Source of the DNA: Diphasiastrum complanatum
Taxonomy: Eukaryota; Streptophyta; Lycopodiopsida; Lycopodiales; Lycopodiaceae
Assembly: GCA_029204225.1 (NCBI GenBank)
Contig: CM055097.1
Coordinates: forward strand, 14,579,221 to 14,643,220
DNA length: 64,000 nucleotides
Direction: 5' to 3'
Shown piece by piece: positions 51,681 to 63,955 of this stretch. Under the pieces are notes generated by a model that had not been told where the DNA came from, did no database searches, and saw nothing but the letters and a program-made list of their open reading frames with translations. Within the stretch, counting starts at the first letter, position 1. The number at the start of each line of letters is the position of its first letter. The translations under genes and the position numbers were made by a program.

Positions 51681-52460
51681 TCAGCTCTTTTCTGCACTGG
51701 AAGACAGCTTATATTGTGATGACGAAGAGGACATCCTCACCGAGCTCCCTTGGTGCTGGCTTGATGATGACGATGATGCCTTCTCTATGGTGGTTGTCTT
51801 TGATGCTTGCATTTGAGAATCAACCTCAACTGAAGGGGCTAACTCTGGCAATACTGGTGCAATTATGATATTTTCCTGCACAGTTAATACATCGGCATGC
51901 ATACATAGAATACCCATATGCAAACCAAGTCTAAAAAATTGATTAATCTTTACTAATTTATAGAATTGCTTAAAAATAGTCTGTCCGAAGGCAATGGGTT
52001 CTCCGTTCAGGGCTCTCAGCAGGTATCCCATATTCGTGTTAAAAATTGTATACTCTTGTTCCGGTAAGAATATAGAAGCAAGAGCGAATCGCACAAAGCT
52101 TTTGAGATTGGGATCTCTGATATAAGAGAGTTTATATCCCTGTTTCTCAAGATAAGCTTTTTCTTGAAAAACTCCGCTCTCAGTGATGAAGTCTGGATTT
52201 GTAACAGGCATATTGTCGTCCATAGGCAAACCTAAGGCACGACAGTAAAATCCTTCTGTAATAATGATCTCTTGATCTCGGACAGTGGTGAAAATATGTC
52301 CTTCCTCTGTCTCGTTCAGATTTCGGATCAGCTCATGGCACACATCCGTAAGGATTACTGAAGGGCCAAATTGAAGAAGTCCTTCAATCCGAGCTCGTAT
52401 AACTAATGGTTGTAAAACCGGTAAGACTGGCTTTGGGTGCGTTTTGAACACAATCGCCAT
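51681..52460 (-). CDS. Unrecognised 259-residue protein, possibly transposon-encoded
   Basis: Opens at a true ATG (MAIVFKTHPKPVLPVLQPLV). A globular part with VRDQEIIITEGFYCRALGLP and RFALASIFLPEQEYTIFNTN is followed by a Ser-rich tail (KASSSSSSQHQG, RMSSSSSQYKLSSS). The VRG/VRD..I.....LGLP pattern recalls the 'putative plant transposon protein' domain (Transposase_32) but I am not sure. It is intact although the neighbouring Ty3 pol is decayed. It could be an extra ORF in the env-like position of that Ty3 element or part of a different element. Confidence 0.5.
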   Translation of the reverse strand: MAIVFKTHPKPVLPVLQPLVIRARIEGLLQFGPSVILTDVCHELIRNLNETEEGHIFTTVRDQEIIITEGFYCRALGLPMDDNMPVTNPDFITESGVFQEKAYLEKQGYKLSYIRDPNLKSFVRFALASIFLPEQEYTIFNTNMGYLLRALNGEPIAFGQTIFKQFYKLVKINQFFRLGLHMGILCMHADVLTVQENIIIAPVLPELAPSVEVDSQMQASKTTTIEKASSSSSSQHQGSSVRMSSSSSQYKLSSSAEKS

Positions 52461-52859
52461 GACGCTCGTAATGGTAAACTAGCGATGGCGGAAGAGAGCT
52501 TGATCATAAAAATTCACAAAATCATAGAGCAAGATTGATGGAACAGTGGTGGCAAAAAAAATAGAAGTGTTTGAGGTTTTTGGTATATTGATGATATATC
52601 GGCGGATTAGACAACTATTTAATGAAAGCGTGTCCTTCATTTTGAAGGTACAGACTCAACAATAAAGTATCTAGTCCTAAAAAACAAAAATAAATAAATA
52701 GATGAAAAATAAATGAAAAATAAACAAAATACACAAATGCTTCGCTCAGTTCGCAAAAGTTCAGCTCGGTATTTGTGAGTATTGAACTGCGAAAATAATA
52801 ATAAACACAATCTATGAAACAATGTATGTAATATTGGAAGCGAAGACTGTCGCTCTCTT

Positions 52860-53390
52860 TGTTAAATTGTATGGGTGAAAAAATGTATGAGCAAAAAATA
52901 TATGGGCGAAAAATGTATCGGCGAAAAATGCGAAGGTATTGGGTTTTTTGCATATTTCCAATGTACTGGTGACATGAAAACATGATGAAAACAAAGGTAT
53001 GTAACAAAATAATATGTATCATACTAGCGAAATATTATATTTTTTTGCAAATTTCTCGAAGGTCAAAGATGGAACGAAGGTAAATCCCGAAAAATACGAA
53101 GGTTGAAGTGTCGCAATTTTTCGAAAATTGTGAATCTACTTAACATACCATATTCCAAAATGGTGTCGACTTTTTTGCAAAAATATAGTGACCATGATGA
53201 AGCGAAGGTATTGGCATTTTCGCAAAAAATGCAGCAAAAATAGAAATGTAGCAAAAGTGTCACCTTTTTCGCATATTTTGCGAAGGTAATGGATTGAAAA
53301 CAAATTGTCGGTTGGATGAAATGTGAACAGTGTCGAAAATTTCGTTACAACACGTGGACAAAGAATGCGAAGGTGCAAGTGTCACAAATT
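52860..53390. repeat. GCGAAAAATG-rich region
   Basis: At 52875-52940 GGGCGAAAAATGTAT-type units of about 18 bp repeat four to five times. At 53040-53390 TTTTTCGCA, GCGAAGGTA and GTGTCGCAATTTTTC words recur. The vocabulary matches the arrays at 45090 and 58165. Confidence 0.65.
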
Positions 53391-53400
53391 TCGGTGGAAA

Positions 53401-54590
53401 TTATTGGACCAAAGATGACGGATTTTTAGAAACTGTATAAAATGTGAATAGTATATGGGTTCCCCTATCGCTAACGAGTTCTAAGGGACATCCATATGTT
53501 GTGTTTATGTTTTGGAATAAAAACTTTGCTACAGTCTTAGCATTGTTTTTGACTGTGGCTTCGACCTCTACCATCTTGGTAGCATAGTCCGTGACAACGA
53601 GAATGTAACGTCGACGAGTTTTACGAGTGATCGGTTTGATAGGCCCAACAAAATCTATCCCCCACTTCTCAAAAGGTGCTAAGGGAATAATTAGAGTAAG
53701 CGGCCAATACGTCGCGAAGCTGGGTTTCCCATCCTCTGACATGCCTTACATTTTGAATGAATATTTTAACATCTCTATAGATGGTAGGCCACCAATATTT
53801 AGCATTAAGGATCTTTCTTGCAGTATTTTTAAGAACATAGTGACCCCCCGAATCTTCCTCATGTAATGCACTTATTACATCGGTCGTCTCGATTGGTTCT
53901 AAACATTGGCGGAGACTATTGTCAGCTCCTAATTTATACAATATTCTATTTATAATTGTATAGGGTCCTACTTTTGAAAGGAAAACAGTTTTTTGCTGTT
54001 TATTAAAATGTTCAAGGTAAATCTGGTCCTGTAAAAATTAATAATGTCCATATAAATTGATGTTTTCGATTGAATACACATTATATGTTCATCTGGAAAT
54101 TCATCAAAAATGGGTTCAAACTGATTTTTCGTTTGGAGGCGGGATATATAATTAGCATTTTCTTAATTCTACTTCATAATTAAACTCATCTAATAACAAC
54201 ACCCATCTAGCTACCTTACCCGAAAGCCCTACCCGAAAGATCAGGTTTATTCACTAAATGTTTCAATGCATAGTGATCTACGTGAAAAACGAAAGGGTAA
54301 TCTAAAAGATAATGTCTAAATTTCTTTACTGAATAAATCATTCCTAGTGTTTCACGCTCTGTAGCAGAATAGTTCTTTTCTAATGCAGCGAGTTGCCTAC
54401 CAGCATAATAAACTGGGTAATCTATATTTTGGTCATCTTTTTGACTAAGCACTACACCTATTGCAAATGATGATGTATCTACATATACATGGAACTTTTT
54501 AGCCCAATTTGGAGGTCTAACTCCAGTGGCTTCTGCTAATGACTGTTTCAATTTATCAAAAGCTTGCTGATGGTCCTGTGACCACTACTT
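53401..54590 (-). pseudogene. Ty3/gypsy RNase H and integrase remnant
   Basis: RNase H at 54551-54216: FHVYVDTSSFAIGVVLSQKD, YPVYYAGRQLAALEKNYSAT, MIYSVKKFRHYLL and FHVDHYALKHLV. Integrase at 53941-53401: HEEDSGGHYVLKNTARKI, YWWPTIYRDVKIFI, WGIDFVGPIKP, YILVVTDYATKMVEVEA and GCPLELVSDRGTHI. The zinc-binding C..C is disrupted (FIQNVRHV) and frames shift near 53700 and 53950-54215. RT upstream is missing beyond ~54590. Confidence 0.85.
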
Positions 54591-54659
54591 TTTGTCTAAC
54601 TCTACCTCCCCTAACACTACTCACACTAACTCTACTACCCTAACTAACTTCATCATGAT

Positions 54660-55296
54660 TGTTGGTGAAGAGAAAGGATAGAATAGAAGAGGAAGAAGAA
54701 GGAGAAGAGAGAAAGAGAGAGAGAGATGAGATGGAGGTTAGCTCAAATGCTCAATTTCATTGCTTATGAAAAAACCTTAACTAGCATAAACAAAAAGCAT
54801 GAGAAATGAAAATAACAAGCAAACCACAACAATAGCATAAGCAAGAGTGATTAGCAAATGAGGATGCTTGAGCTCCCAAAATGATAGAGTCTCCTCCTCT
54901 CTATTAAGCATGAAAATAGAGTACAAATATTGCCTTTTTATAAAGTGGGGGAGGCCCTTGCCCCAAAATCCTATTGGCTAATATTTATATTGATTCTATC
55001 CATTCATCTTGGACCCAACTTTATCCAAGGGTCCACAAAAAGTACATTGAAATTCACAAGATTCATGTGAGTTTCAAATTGGACCCAATTCTAAAAAAGT
55101 AATCTCTAAGTTTAAAATTGACTTTAGGCCTCAAGTTTTATTTTACTTACAAAGGTTCCAAGCCTATTATTTTAATTACAACTTAGCTTGCGTGCTCATT
55201 AGGCCATGGGCTTATACGTGCAGGATGCCATGCCCTCGCAACACATTTTATTGGTCGATTTTATTTATTTATAATTCATCGGGAATACCCCCAACA
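54660..55296 (-). repeat. Probable LTR (solo)
   Basis: Minus strand: starts TGTTGGGGGTATTCCC at 55296 and may end at CACCAACA (54660). Contains a TTATAAAAAGG promoter-like string near 54940 and a GA-rich stretch at 54690-54735. Its start resembles 63955 leftwards (TGTTGTGGGTATTTC; GTGCTCATTGGGATGGGCTT vs GTGCTCATTAGGCCATGGGC), which supports an LTR family. Confidence 0.45.
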
Positions 55297-57014
55297 GGAC
55301 CCACGACCTGAAGTAGTGCTGGTCCCTCGGCACTCTGCCGGTTCTAATAAAGCGTCTTCTTTGCCCGCCTCAGGTGGATCAGGTAGCCCGTGACGTCTTC
55401 CATAAAATTGATGCGGTCCAGTTTCTTCAAGTCCTTTGGCATGTGAAGGGACTTGTGGACTCTTGTCAGCCAGTCCTGGTCGACCCATGCTTGGAATCTG
55501 CGCATCTAGGGATTGCCGAGGGAGGCAACTCGGTAATAGACACGAGCGACTGGAAGCTAATCTTCGACTTTGTCGGAAGCTAGCGCCTTATTAGGATCAA
55601 AAAATATGGGGGGGGGATTGTCCCATTTAGTTTCAATCCCCATTAAATGCTTTAAGTCCCGGGCGTAAGTGGCTGCCGCGCAGACTGTTGGATCAGAGCA
55701 GTTGAAATAGTTATTGGTGAATATGGTGAGAGCCCTTCTGGCATCTACATCCATATCCCAACTGTGCTTTGATGGAATGGTCAGCCAATTGAAATTTTGA
55801 ATTGTGATCTTGTCCAGAGGGGTGCCACATTCCACCCATTTGGATCGTTGTGTGCATGGCAGGAAGTGCGCGTTCACCCGTAGTTGTTGCGGACTTCTCA
55901 CATAGGCCTTGATGGCCGCACGGTCTCTTTTAAACAGTTGCTGACGTGGGTGGAGGGCGGGTAATGCTTGCAGCTCCTTGCCCTTTATTGTCTGAGCTGA
56001 AAAAGATATTTGTCAGTCGCCTCTTGATGACTAGTGGGGATACTTCGCTAGGAATTCGTTTATTTTCTCCTCCACGGACTTTGGTCTTCGGAAGGCCCGG
56101 CTGGCAGATATGGTGCGCGAACCTCTGGATGATGTTGTCTGTCCTTCCTCTTGGCTTTTGCTAGGACCTACGCCTTGGCTTTGGTCTCGCATTTCAGCAC
56201 CCATATCTGGTGGTCCTTGGTCTTGGCCTTCGGACCCTTGATCTTGACTGAACCCCCCTGCTGCTTGCTGGCTTTGGTCCTGGCTCGTGCTGGCCTGTGG
56301 AGCATAAAAAACGGGTGGCGGTGAAATCACCACGGGGGTGGGCTAGGCCTTCTTCTCCGTGAACTGTTGGCAAGCCTTGACGGCTTGTTTGGCCTGGGAG
56401 AGCTCATGAGTTGTGCTTGCCTGGTATTTATCGAACTCTGCCTAGTAGTTGTTTAATGTTTGGCTATATACCTGCACCTGACGCCTATAGAGATTCATCT
56501 CTGATTTAGATAGCGGCCTTGAGTCTGGTGTAGGTTGAGCCAGACAGATGAGCTTTTCACTTTGTAGGGCTTTGGAGAGGCTTTGGATGTATAGGTTGAG
56601 GCCATCCTCCTTCTGCTGCAGCTTGGCAATCTCTCGGTGCCCTTCTTGTTCATGTTGTTGAGCTAGAATCAGCTCGTGCTGCAGCTTTGTGAGTTCCGCT
56701 CGCAGCTGTGTGTTGCTTGTCGCCAGGTGGAGTACCTTGCTTTCCAAAATAGCCTTGGCTGCTACTGACTCTAGGATGTATTTGCCCATAGTCTGGTACG
56801 CCGTTGCTAAGTCGGTTGGAGCAGCCGGTACGCTGGCACTGACAGAGGCTTGTGTGCTAGCGGCCCCGACGACTTGTGGAGCTCCGTCATCATTGTCTTC
56901 AATCAGGTTCTCGGAGGACCTGATGTCATCTGGGGCAATGGGATCAGCCCGATCCGGCGATGGTATAAAGATTGTCTGAACAAATGCATCATCAGACAAC
57001 GGTTGGTTGCCAGG
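55269..57014 (-). pseudogene. Nonsense-riddled 580-codon frame, probably transposon gag
   Basis: One unshifted frame runs from an upstream TGA near 57015 to TAA at 55271-55269. It is interrupted by TAG at 56444, 56345, 56033, 55559, 55508 and 55346 and TGA at 56015 (highest base of each). The N-terminal ~190 residues contain a coiled coil (NTQLRAELTKLQHELILAQQ, EIAKLQQKEDGLN). The middle is Gln/Ser-rich (STSQDQSQQAAGGFSQDQGS). The C-terminal part is globular (CGTPLDKITIQNFNWLTIPS, FQAWVDQDWLTRVHKSLHMP, LKKLDRINFMEDVTGYLIHL). Long coiled coil plus low complexity suggests a Gag-like structural protein; I recognise no family. GC content is visibly higher than nearby. Its last codons run into the LTR at 55296. 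Confidence 0.6.
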
Positions 57015-58160
57015 GTATCAGATCAGCCAACGCACTATCATTTTCTATCAGTATCAACCATTTCATTCATCTTTCAAATGGTTGTTCTGAGTAAGCTCTC
57101 AATGCATTTCCTACAGCCTTCTAGCACATTCCATATTGCTGTTTACAAGGATATTGGCTATTTTTCATTGTTCATGGCAGCAAACTTGTCTTCTAACCGA
57201 TTTTAATCTGTGGAAGCATTTTATTGGCTAATGGAAGCCATGTTACACATGTCAGAATACTATTGGCTTATCTTCTTTGAGCACTTGCAGAGCCCTCAAC
57301 CTCTTGCACAGAGTTCTTTGACTATATCATGATAGGCTTATGCCATTGTAAATCATTCAGACACAATGTAGAACAGAAGCATGTGTTGCTCTGTTGGTGC
57401 TTTAATGTAGATTTACTATTTTTGTTATTCATCTACAAGTTTAGAACCTTTGTGTTCTCTGATTCTTGTATAGAGGTGTAGCAATCCCTCTTCTTTGTAG
57501 TGTCTAGACTGTAATACACATATCTTTGTACTCTATAAATGGTGAATACAGATAATGTAAATCGAAGTGTTTTTGAATCACACAAGTTGTTTCTATTGTA
57601 AATACCTTCTGTGCTTTTCATGGTGATTCATTTTGGTAATAGGAAGTTTATGACACTATATTGTTTATGTCTATAGACAGTGATTTGGACTGAAATTGTC
57701 TAGTGAAGTGTTTCTAGCCTACAATCTTATGATTTGCGCAGGTCATATGAGTTAGATTCATGATAAGCTACTGTCAAGATAAAGGAACGATTTCACAGTG
57801 TAGCTTCTTCTTTGCCAAAGTATTTGCTTTCTTGAGTTTCACTCCCATTTGAATCTGAAACTGTAATGAAGTATTCAATATCTTTTGGTGTTTGATTATA
57901 TGTAACCCAAAGGTGGTTTTGGCTGCCTCATTGCTAAAACGTCCGTAGATGACCAACTTAACTGAAATCACTCTCCACTCCATTCATTCTTGGTATTTCT
58001 CTGTTTTGCTCTAATAATGACAGTATTAGACCTTTTATCGCTCTCCTGTAGGAATGATACCCGTTTGTACTACAAATATTAATCATTTTGTTGTTGATAT
58101 GTCGCGACAGGCCATCCTGAACAACTAAGTGTTTTGCGATATTTTTGGAAAAGTGACAGT
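57015..58160. other. Unassigned
   Basis: AT-rich, short frames only. No domain or repeat seen. Confidence 0.4.
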
Positions 58161-58164
58161 TGTG

Positions 58165-58537
<373 letters not shown>

Positions 58538-59880
58538 CCTGCGTTTCGAAGCCTTCACAACCGATTTTTTCCTTCATAGAAATGCATTTTTATTTCAACC
58601 TTTCTCGTGGAAAGTCTGATAATTTAAAAAATCCTTAGAGTGCCCTTCAAATTTAATGAAATCCTTGATAATGAAAGTCCCTTTTGTTTAACCCCTTTCA
58701 CCATGAAAGTATGCACCTGCAGTTCAAAACACTGATCAACTCATGTGCACCTAGAGGTTCATCTTCATCATCAATCAGAAACTCATAAAGGTCTTGGAGG
58801 ACCATGAGTGACTCCACCCTAACCTTCCATAGTAGCATAATTGGTAGAATTCAATCTCTCACTAGTTTCTAGAAGGTATGCTCCAATAGATCTCATCTTA
58901 CTAGTGAATTATACACACAAGAAATAGATTTGATTGACTTGAAACTCACAAAGGTCTCACACTTGTAGTGTTTCACTCAAATTTGATTTCTAATCCAACA
59001 AATGGACTTATAATCACAGTTCTATCACTCCCTCACAAAGTTGGAATGAAGATAAGATGATGTGAAATTTACTTACGATCAAATCTTGCCAATTTTTTCA
59101 CTCTATTGACTACTCTTGAGAAAATCAATGAACACAAAGTAGATTGAACTTCTTGACCCTCCCTAAGTTCTTTTCCATAATTTTTCCACTAGAAACTTAC
59201 TTGAAATGCACAAAGATTCAAGTAGCAATATCTCCATGATCTTGATTCAAAAGAACTTTTTGGAAGGATCCTACAAAACAATGCTCAAGAAAATTGGTTT
59301 TGATTTGGACCTAGAAACTCACAAAGGTTTTACTTTGTCTTGATTACCTCAAATTTGACTTCTAGACCTCTTTTTGAACTTCTATTCACATTTCTTACAC
59401 TCTTTGACAAAGAAGAAATGAAGATTAGATGAGATTCTATCAAAGACTTATCAAATCCTACCAATTTTCACCAATTTTGGACAAAAACATGACTAAATCT
59501 CCCTCACACTTTTTGATGTACTTTCAAGAATTGTAAAACAAGTTTAGAGGACCTGATTTCAGCCTAGATTAATTAGATCTCATGACCCTATGTCAAATCT
59601 AATCAATGGCACTCAACTTGGCAGCTTATCCTAAGATTTCCACCAAAAATTACATCAAAAGCTCACAAATTGAATTTCTTTGGATCAAATGAATACCATG
59701 CATTAAATGCAGGTTCAGAGGTTCTCACACGTGTGGAAAGTACAGATTTGGATCCCTACCAAGTTTGGGATCAAATTCCCTCACCAAAATCAAGATTCTA
59801 GCTTGCCCTCTCAATACTAGTTTTTAGCACCAAAACTTGCTAAAAATGGATTTGCATTAGATCAATGGCTTATGCTCTTG
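58538..59880 (-). other. Interior or flank of an LTR element with a diverged duplication
   Basis: No gag or pol motif. GAAACTCACAAAGGT, CTCAAATTTGA(T/C)TTCTA and GAATGAAGAT(A/T)AGATGA recur about 390 bp apart (58930-59100 and 59325-59480), so the leader appears to contain a diverged tandem duplication. Lies downstream of the primer site at 59881-59898. Confidence 0.45.
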
Positions 59881-59898
59881 TACTTGGATCTGATACCA
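59881..59898 (-). other. Primer-binding site (minus orientation)
   Basis: The reverse complement reads TGGTATCAGATCCAAGTA, next to the LTR end CA at 59899. One base differs from the usual TGGTATCAGAGCC site. Confidence 0.75.
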
Positions 59899-60631
59899 TG
59901 TGAAAGTACTATACTTTAGGACCATAAATGGATCTACAAAAGATCCACAAGAGTGATTGGATGCTTGCTTAACAATCTACCAAAAAACTAGTCATCAAAA
60001 AGTTGATCTAGATTGGCAATTTGACAAACAACAAGCATTAACAATCAAAAGCATTGATCAACATTGAAATCCGAGCCCACACGTGTGTACTACAAGATTT
60101 AATATGGCCTTCAACCTGAGAAACAAGTAGAAATTGATTTGGTTGCGTTTGGATCACAAAAACTCAATGTACATAGTGGAGTAGCTTGAGATTGCCAATG
60201 AGCTCCAAAAATATTCTATCTTCTCCCTATGGGAGCTTAGAATACATAGCAAATTCGACTTCCTTTTTGAAGTTAGGTGGATTTCCAGCATGTACTAAAA
60301 TAAAACCCTAGTCTATTTCCTAGAGTCATGCTTGGTAGATAGCTAGTTGGTCAATTTTCACCTTAAATCTAGGATTTAGGTCCTATAAACTAGGAATCAC
60401 TACCAAAATGACATGACCAACCCTATGGACTTGACCTAACCTACATTAAGACCATATTGCCACGTGGCATCTTGGCCTCACATGTGTGGAATCCACTTAT
60501 GTACAAAATTTACATTATACTACATGGTTTTTGATCAAGCTAGATTTGCCAATTTTTGGCAATTCCTCACACAAAGGTGAGCAAGAGTCTTTTCTAGGAC
60601 AAATTTGTTTGGTTAATTGTGTTTTCTAACA
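59899..60631 (-). repeat. 5' LTR of a minus-strand retroelement
   Basis: On the minus strand it starts TGTTAGAAAACACAATTAAC at 60631 and ends TACTTTCACA at 59899, 733 bp, immediately before the primer site. No matching 3' LTR was found in the window to its left. Confidence 0.65.
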
Positions 60632-61477
60632 CAACGTAATAATAGTCATCAAGAAATATCTTATCAAGTCAAATCTCTTCATGTAAACTCAATAATAAGT
60701 TGCTATTTAGCAATTTTGGATTTACAAGTCCAAACTCGTCTTCCAAAAGATAAAAACGCGAAAGTTGTATCGAACTTTGCTATAATCTATTGAAGTTCTA
60801 AATGTGTGTAATCAAATTATTATTGTGGTATTATATCGTGAAGGGCTTGTCACAATGTTGAAATTGTTGGATTAACAAAAAAAAAAAATCATTTGCCTGT
60901 AAAAGTTAGGAACAACCATCAAAAGTTTACTAAGCTATTTTTCTACATTCTTTTAATCTTCACAAAAAGTTAGAATATAATGATATGACATGGCAAGGCC
61001 TTTGTAGTACCATGCCACATCATTCTTCATATGTGAGTTAACTTTGCAAGAAGTATCCAATGATGATACAAATGTAGTTGGTGGCTCTCGCCCCACCTAG
61101 TTCTACATGAAAATGAGGACATTGATGGTTTAGTTTAAAAGACATCAAATCACCTTTTGGACTAGTTGATGAATTATGGTTTGTTTTCAAAAGACTTAAA
61201 AGTGGCTCGTTGCCTTTCCTACTGGAAATTATTGACTACCCTTTTTCACAATGTGGTTATTAGTGTGCCTTGGCATTTTGCGAGTAAATTTTTTGTAGGC
61301 TTTGCAAGTTTCTCTCTTGCCCATGATTCAACAAAAAGGTACCATTTTTATGCCATTACATGATTTTTTATAAATAAAGATTGTGGTTTGGTACATAGCT
61401 AACACTCTTACCAGCCATCAAATTTAAGTAGGTCCATCAAAATACACTTTGTTGTCCTTTAAAAATAGATTTATTAG
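60632..61477. other. Unassigned, includes one unit of the 24-kb dispersed repeat
   Basis: Around 61040-61110 GTGAGTTAACTTTGC, AGTATCCAATGATGATACAA and CTCGCCCCACCTAG correspond to the repeat at 23960-24200. The rest shows nothing recognisable. Confidence 0.45.
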
Positions 61478-61718
61478 TATTGTGAAAACATTTTCATGGA
61501 GCTATAAAAAGCTAGCACGTTGTCGTGCTAGTCTACAGAAAAAAAAAATTCATTTTCAATTTTTTTTTTTTTGGGAGCCGATTTGGATAGCATGCTAGTG
61601 TGCAAGCCAAATCAGCTAAAAAAATTAAGTTTTTTCTTATAATTTTTTTTTTCTATAGTCTAGCACGCCAACATGCTAACTTTTACAACTTCATGAACAT
61701 TTTTTCATAATAAATAAA
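61478..61718. mobile_element. Foldback MITE, copy A
   Basis: The left arm (TTGTGAAAACATTTTCATGG, CTATAAAAAGCTAGCACG) is inverted at the right arm (CTAGCACGCCAACATGCTAA, TTTTACAACTTCATGAAC, TTTTTTCATAAT). A central hairpin, AGCCGATTTGG with CCAAATCAGCT, lies at 61576-61617. Confidence 0.65.
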
Positions 61719-61800
61719 TTGATAGTCAAAGGGTAACACAAAGAACTTAAATAACTTCAACAAAATACACTTTCCTACTTTCTAAATAAAGGTTCAATTT

Positions 61801-62098
61801 GATTATGAAAAAATGTCTATGAGTTGTAAAGGCTAGCATGTTGACGTGCTTCTTTACAAAAGAAATCCAAAAAAAAAAATCAAAATTTTTGATTTTTAAA
61901 TTTAAGAGTAATAAAATAAATGAATATTTTTTTAGAGCCAATTCGGCTAGCACGCAAGCATGCTAGCCTAATCGGCTCCAAAAAAATTTCATTTTCTAGA
62001 AAAGTTTTGAACTTTTGTTTTTATAGTTTCTTTATAAAAAAAAAGTGTAAGCTAGCATGCTAGATTTTACAACTTCATAGATATTTTTTCATAAAAAT
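61801..62098. mobile_element. Foldback MITE, copy B
   Basis: Same arms as copy A (TTATGAAAAAATGTCTATGA, AAGGCTAGCATG; then GCTAGCATGCTAG, TTTTACAACTTCATAGAT). The central hairpin at 61935-61978 (GAGCCAATTCGGCTAGCA / TGCTAGCCTAATCGGCTC) pairs at 16 of 18 positions. Confidence 0.7.
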
Positions 62099-62493
62099 AA
62101 ACTTACATTTTAAGAGTAGCAAAGTATTTTGTTATGGAACTATATTTAAAATTTGATGAACACTAGTGGCATAAAAAGAGTTTTATTAGCATAATGTCAA
62201 AACCCATTAGTGGCTATGGCTATAAGTTTCACATTCACAAATATGATTGTCAATTTTAGCAATAGTAAATATTTTTTACTACTTTGAATATTGTGAACAC
62301 TTGATTATCGTAGTCTTGGTGGTGCTCTCTCACAGGATATAAGTTAAAGAAAATTGTCTCTCTATCATAACTAAGTTGCTTAGATCTTACTATTCGTCCC
62401 AACCAACAACCTAGGCTATAATCCACACTTGTGTGTTCATGACCACATAATGAGCCTTTAGCTTCAACATGATTGTTACTTGTCTTGCCCTTG
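62099..62493. other. Unassigned
   Basis: AT-rich, no feature seen. Confidence 0.4.
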
Positions 62494-63293
62494 CACTACA
62501 ACAAGACTTGCGATTTTCAACGCTTTTTTTGAGTGTTTTTTCTAAAGATAGAATTGCAAAAGAGGCGCGGAGGGAGCGGAAACATAGAGCGTTGAGTCCG
62601 TAGGTTGGCCTCGGTATAAGCCTTGCAAATTTGAATGTATTTTTAAGAAACTTATAAGGAGGGTTATAAAGAGGCCCATGACATTTCAAAAACCTCTGCT
62701 AATTGAGAGTTATACGGAGGGTTATAAGAAGGGTTATAAGGAGGAGATAGAAGATGGAGTAGAGATGGAACAGGAGAGTGATGGATGGATGGTGGCTGAT
62801 GCGAAAGACTTCTCTGTGGTCTTGTCTTAGTGAGATGGAACTTCAGAGAGCTCTGCAAAAGTTAGTTTTGAGTTTTGAAATTTTTTTCGATTTTTACAAA
62901 GGATTTTTGAAATTTTTTTTGGGTTTTTCTCCGTTTTTTCAAAATCTGCTATAAACTAACTCTCGCAGGCTTCTATGCAGGTCTGGAATAGTTTTCTGGA
63001 GCTGCTATCAATTATGCAAAGGTTACCTCCCACTGGTTTTGGAGAAATCAGATCCGATGTGATTTTTAGCCTCTTTTTTCCCTCCAAAATGTAGATTTGA
63101 GTGTATCTTCTGATTTTTTTGGGTTTTCTGGATTAAAGGAAGGGATTAGGTTCTTGGATCTGATTCCTCCCACCTCACAATCTCTCTCCACAGTGCATAC
63201 AAGCATAAAATCACAAAAAAGTGGCAAATCTAACACTAAAACTCCCTAATCTCACCCACAAAATCCAAGTTTTTGGTGAAAATGAAAGCGTAG

Positions 63294-63294
<1 letters not shown>

Positions 63295-63359
<65 letters not shown>
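63295..63359 (+). repeat. (GA)n microsatellite 6
   Basis: 65 bp, uninterrupted. Confidence 0.98.
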
Positions 63360-63363
<4 letters not shown>

Positions 63364-63476
63364 ATTATGCATCGAGACAAGAGTGTGGCGCTCCCAGGTG
63401 ACGACACCATTGTTGTGTCATCTTCGTAGTATAGAGGTTCGTCACTTGGAGTGGCAACCTCGCCTTCACCTGCATA

Positions 63477-63642
<166 letters not shown>

Positions 63643-63649
63643 ACGCCTA

Positions 63650-63955
63650 GGTCGAGAGAGTCTTTGGCGGCCCGAGCACCTTCCCAAAGCTATTCACACC
63701 CAACCTAGGGGGAGAGAGATTAGACTTTGGCCTTTAACTTGTTTAATATGCTCCTAAGGCCCAAGTCGCTAGGAAACAACTTAATCTTTTTAACTAGTGT
63801 GCTCATTGGGATGGGCTTATACACGTAGGAAGACAGTGTCTCGCACTCATTGATCTACTTTACTGTGGCAGGGCCCACTAGGTAAGGCTTGGCCAACAAT
63901 ATTTTGAGTGGTGGGACCCACTTATTTATTTATGTACAAGAAATACCCACAACAT
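63650..63955 (-). repeat. Probable partial LTR related to 54660-55296
   Basis: On the minus strand it begins TGTTGTGGGTATTTCTTGTA and shares GGGCTTATAC and GTGCTCATT words in the same order with the 55296 LTR. Confidence 0.4.
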
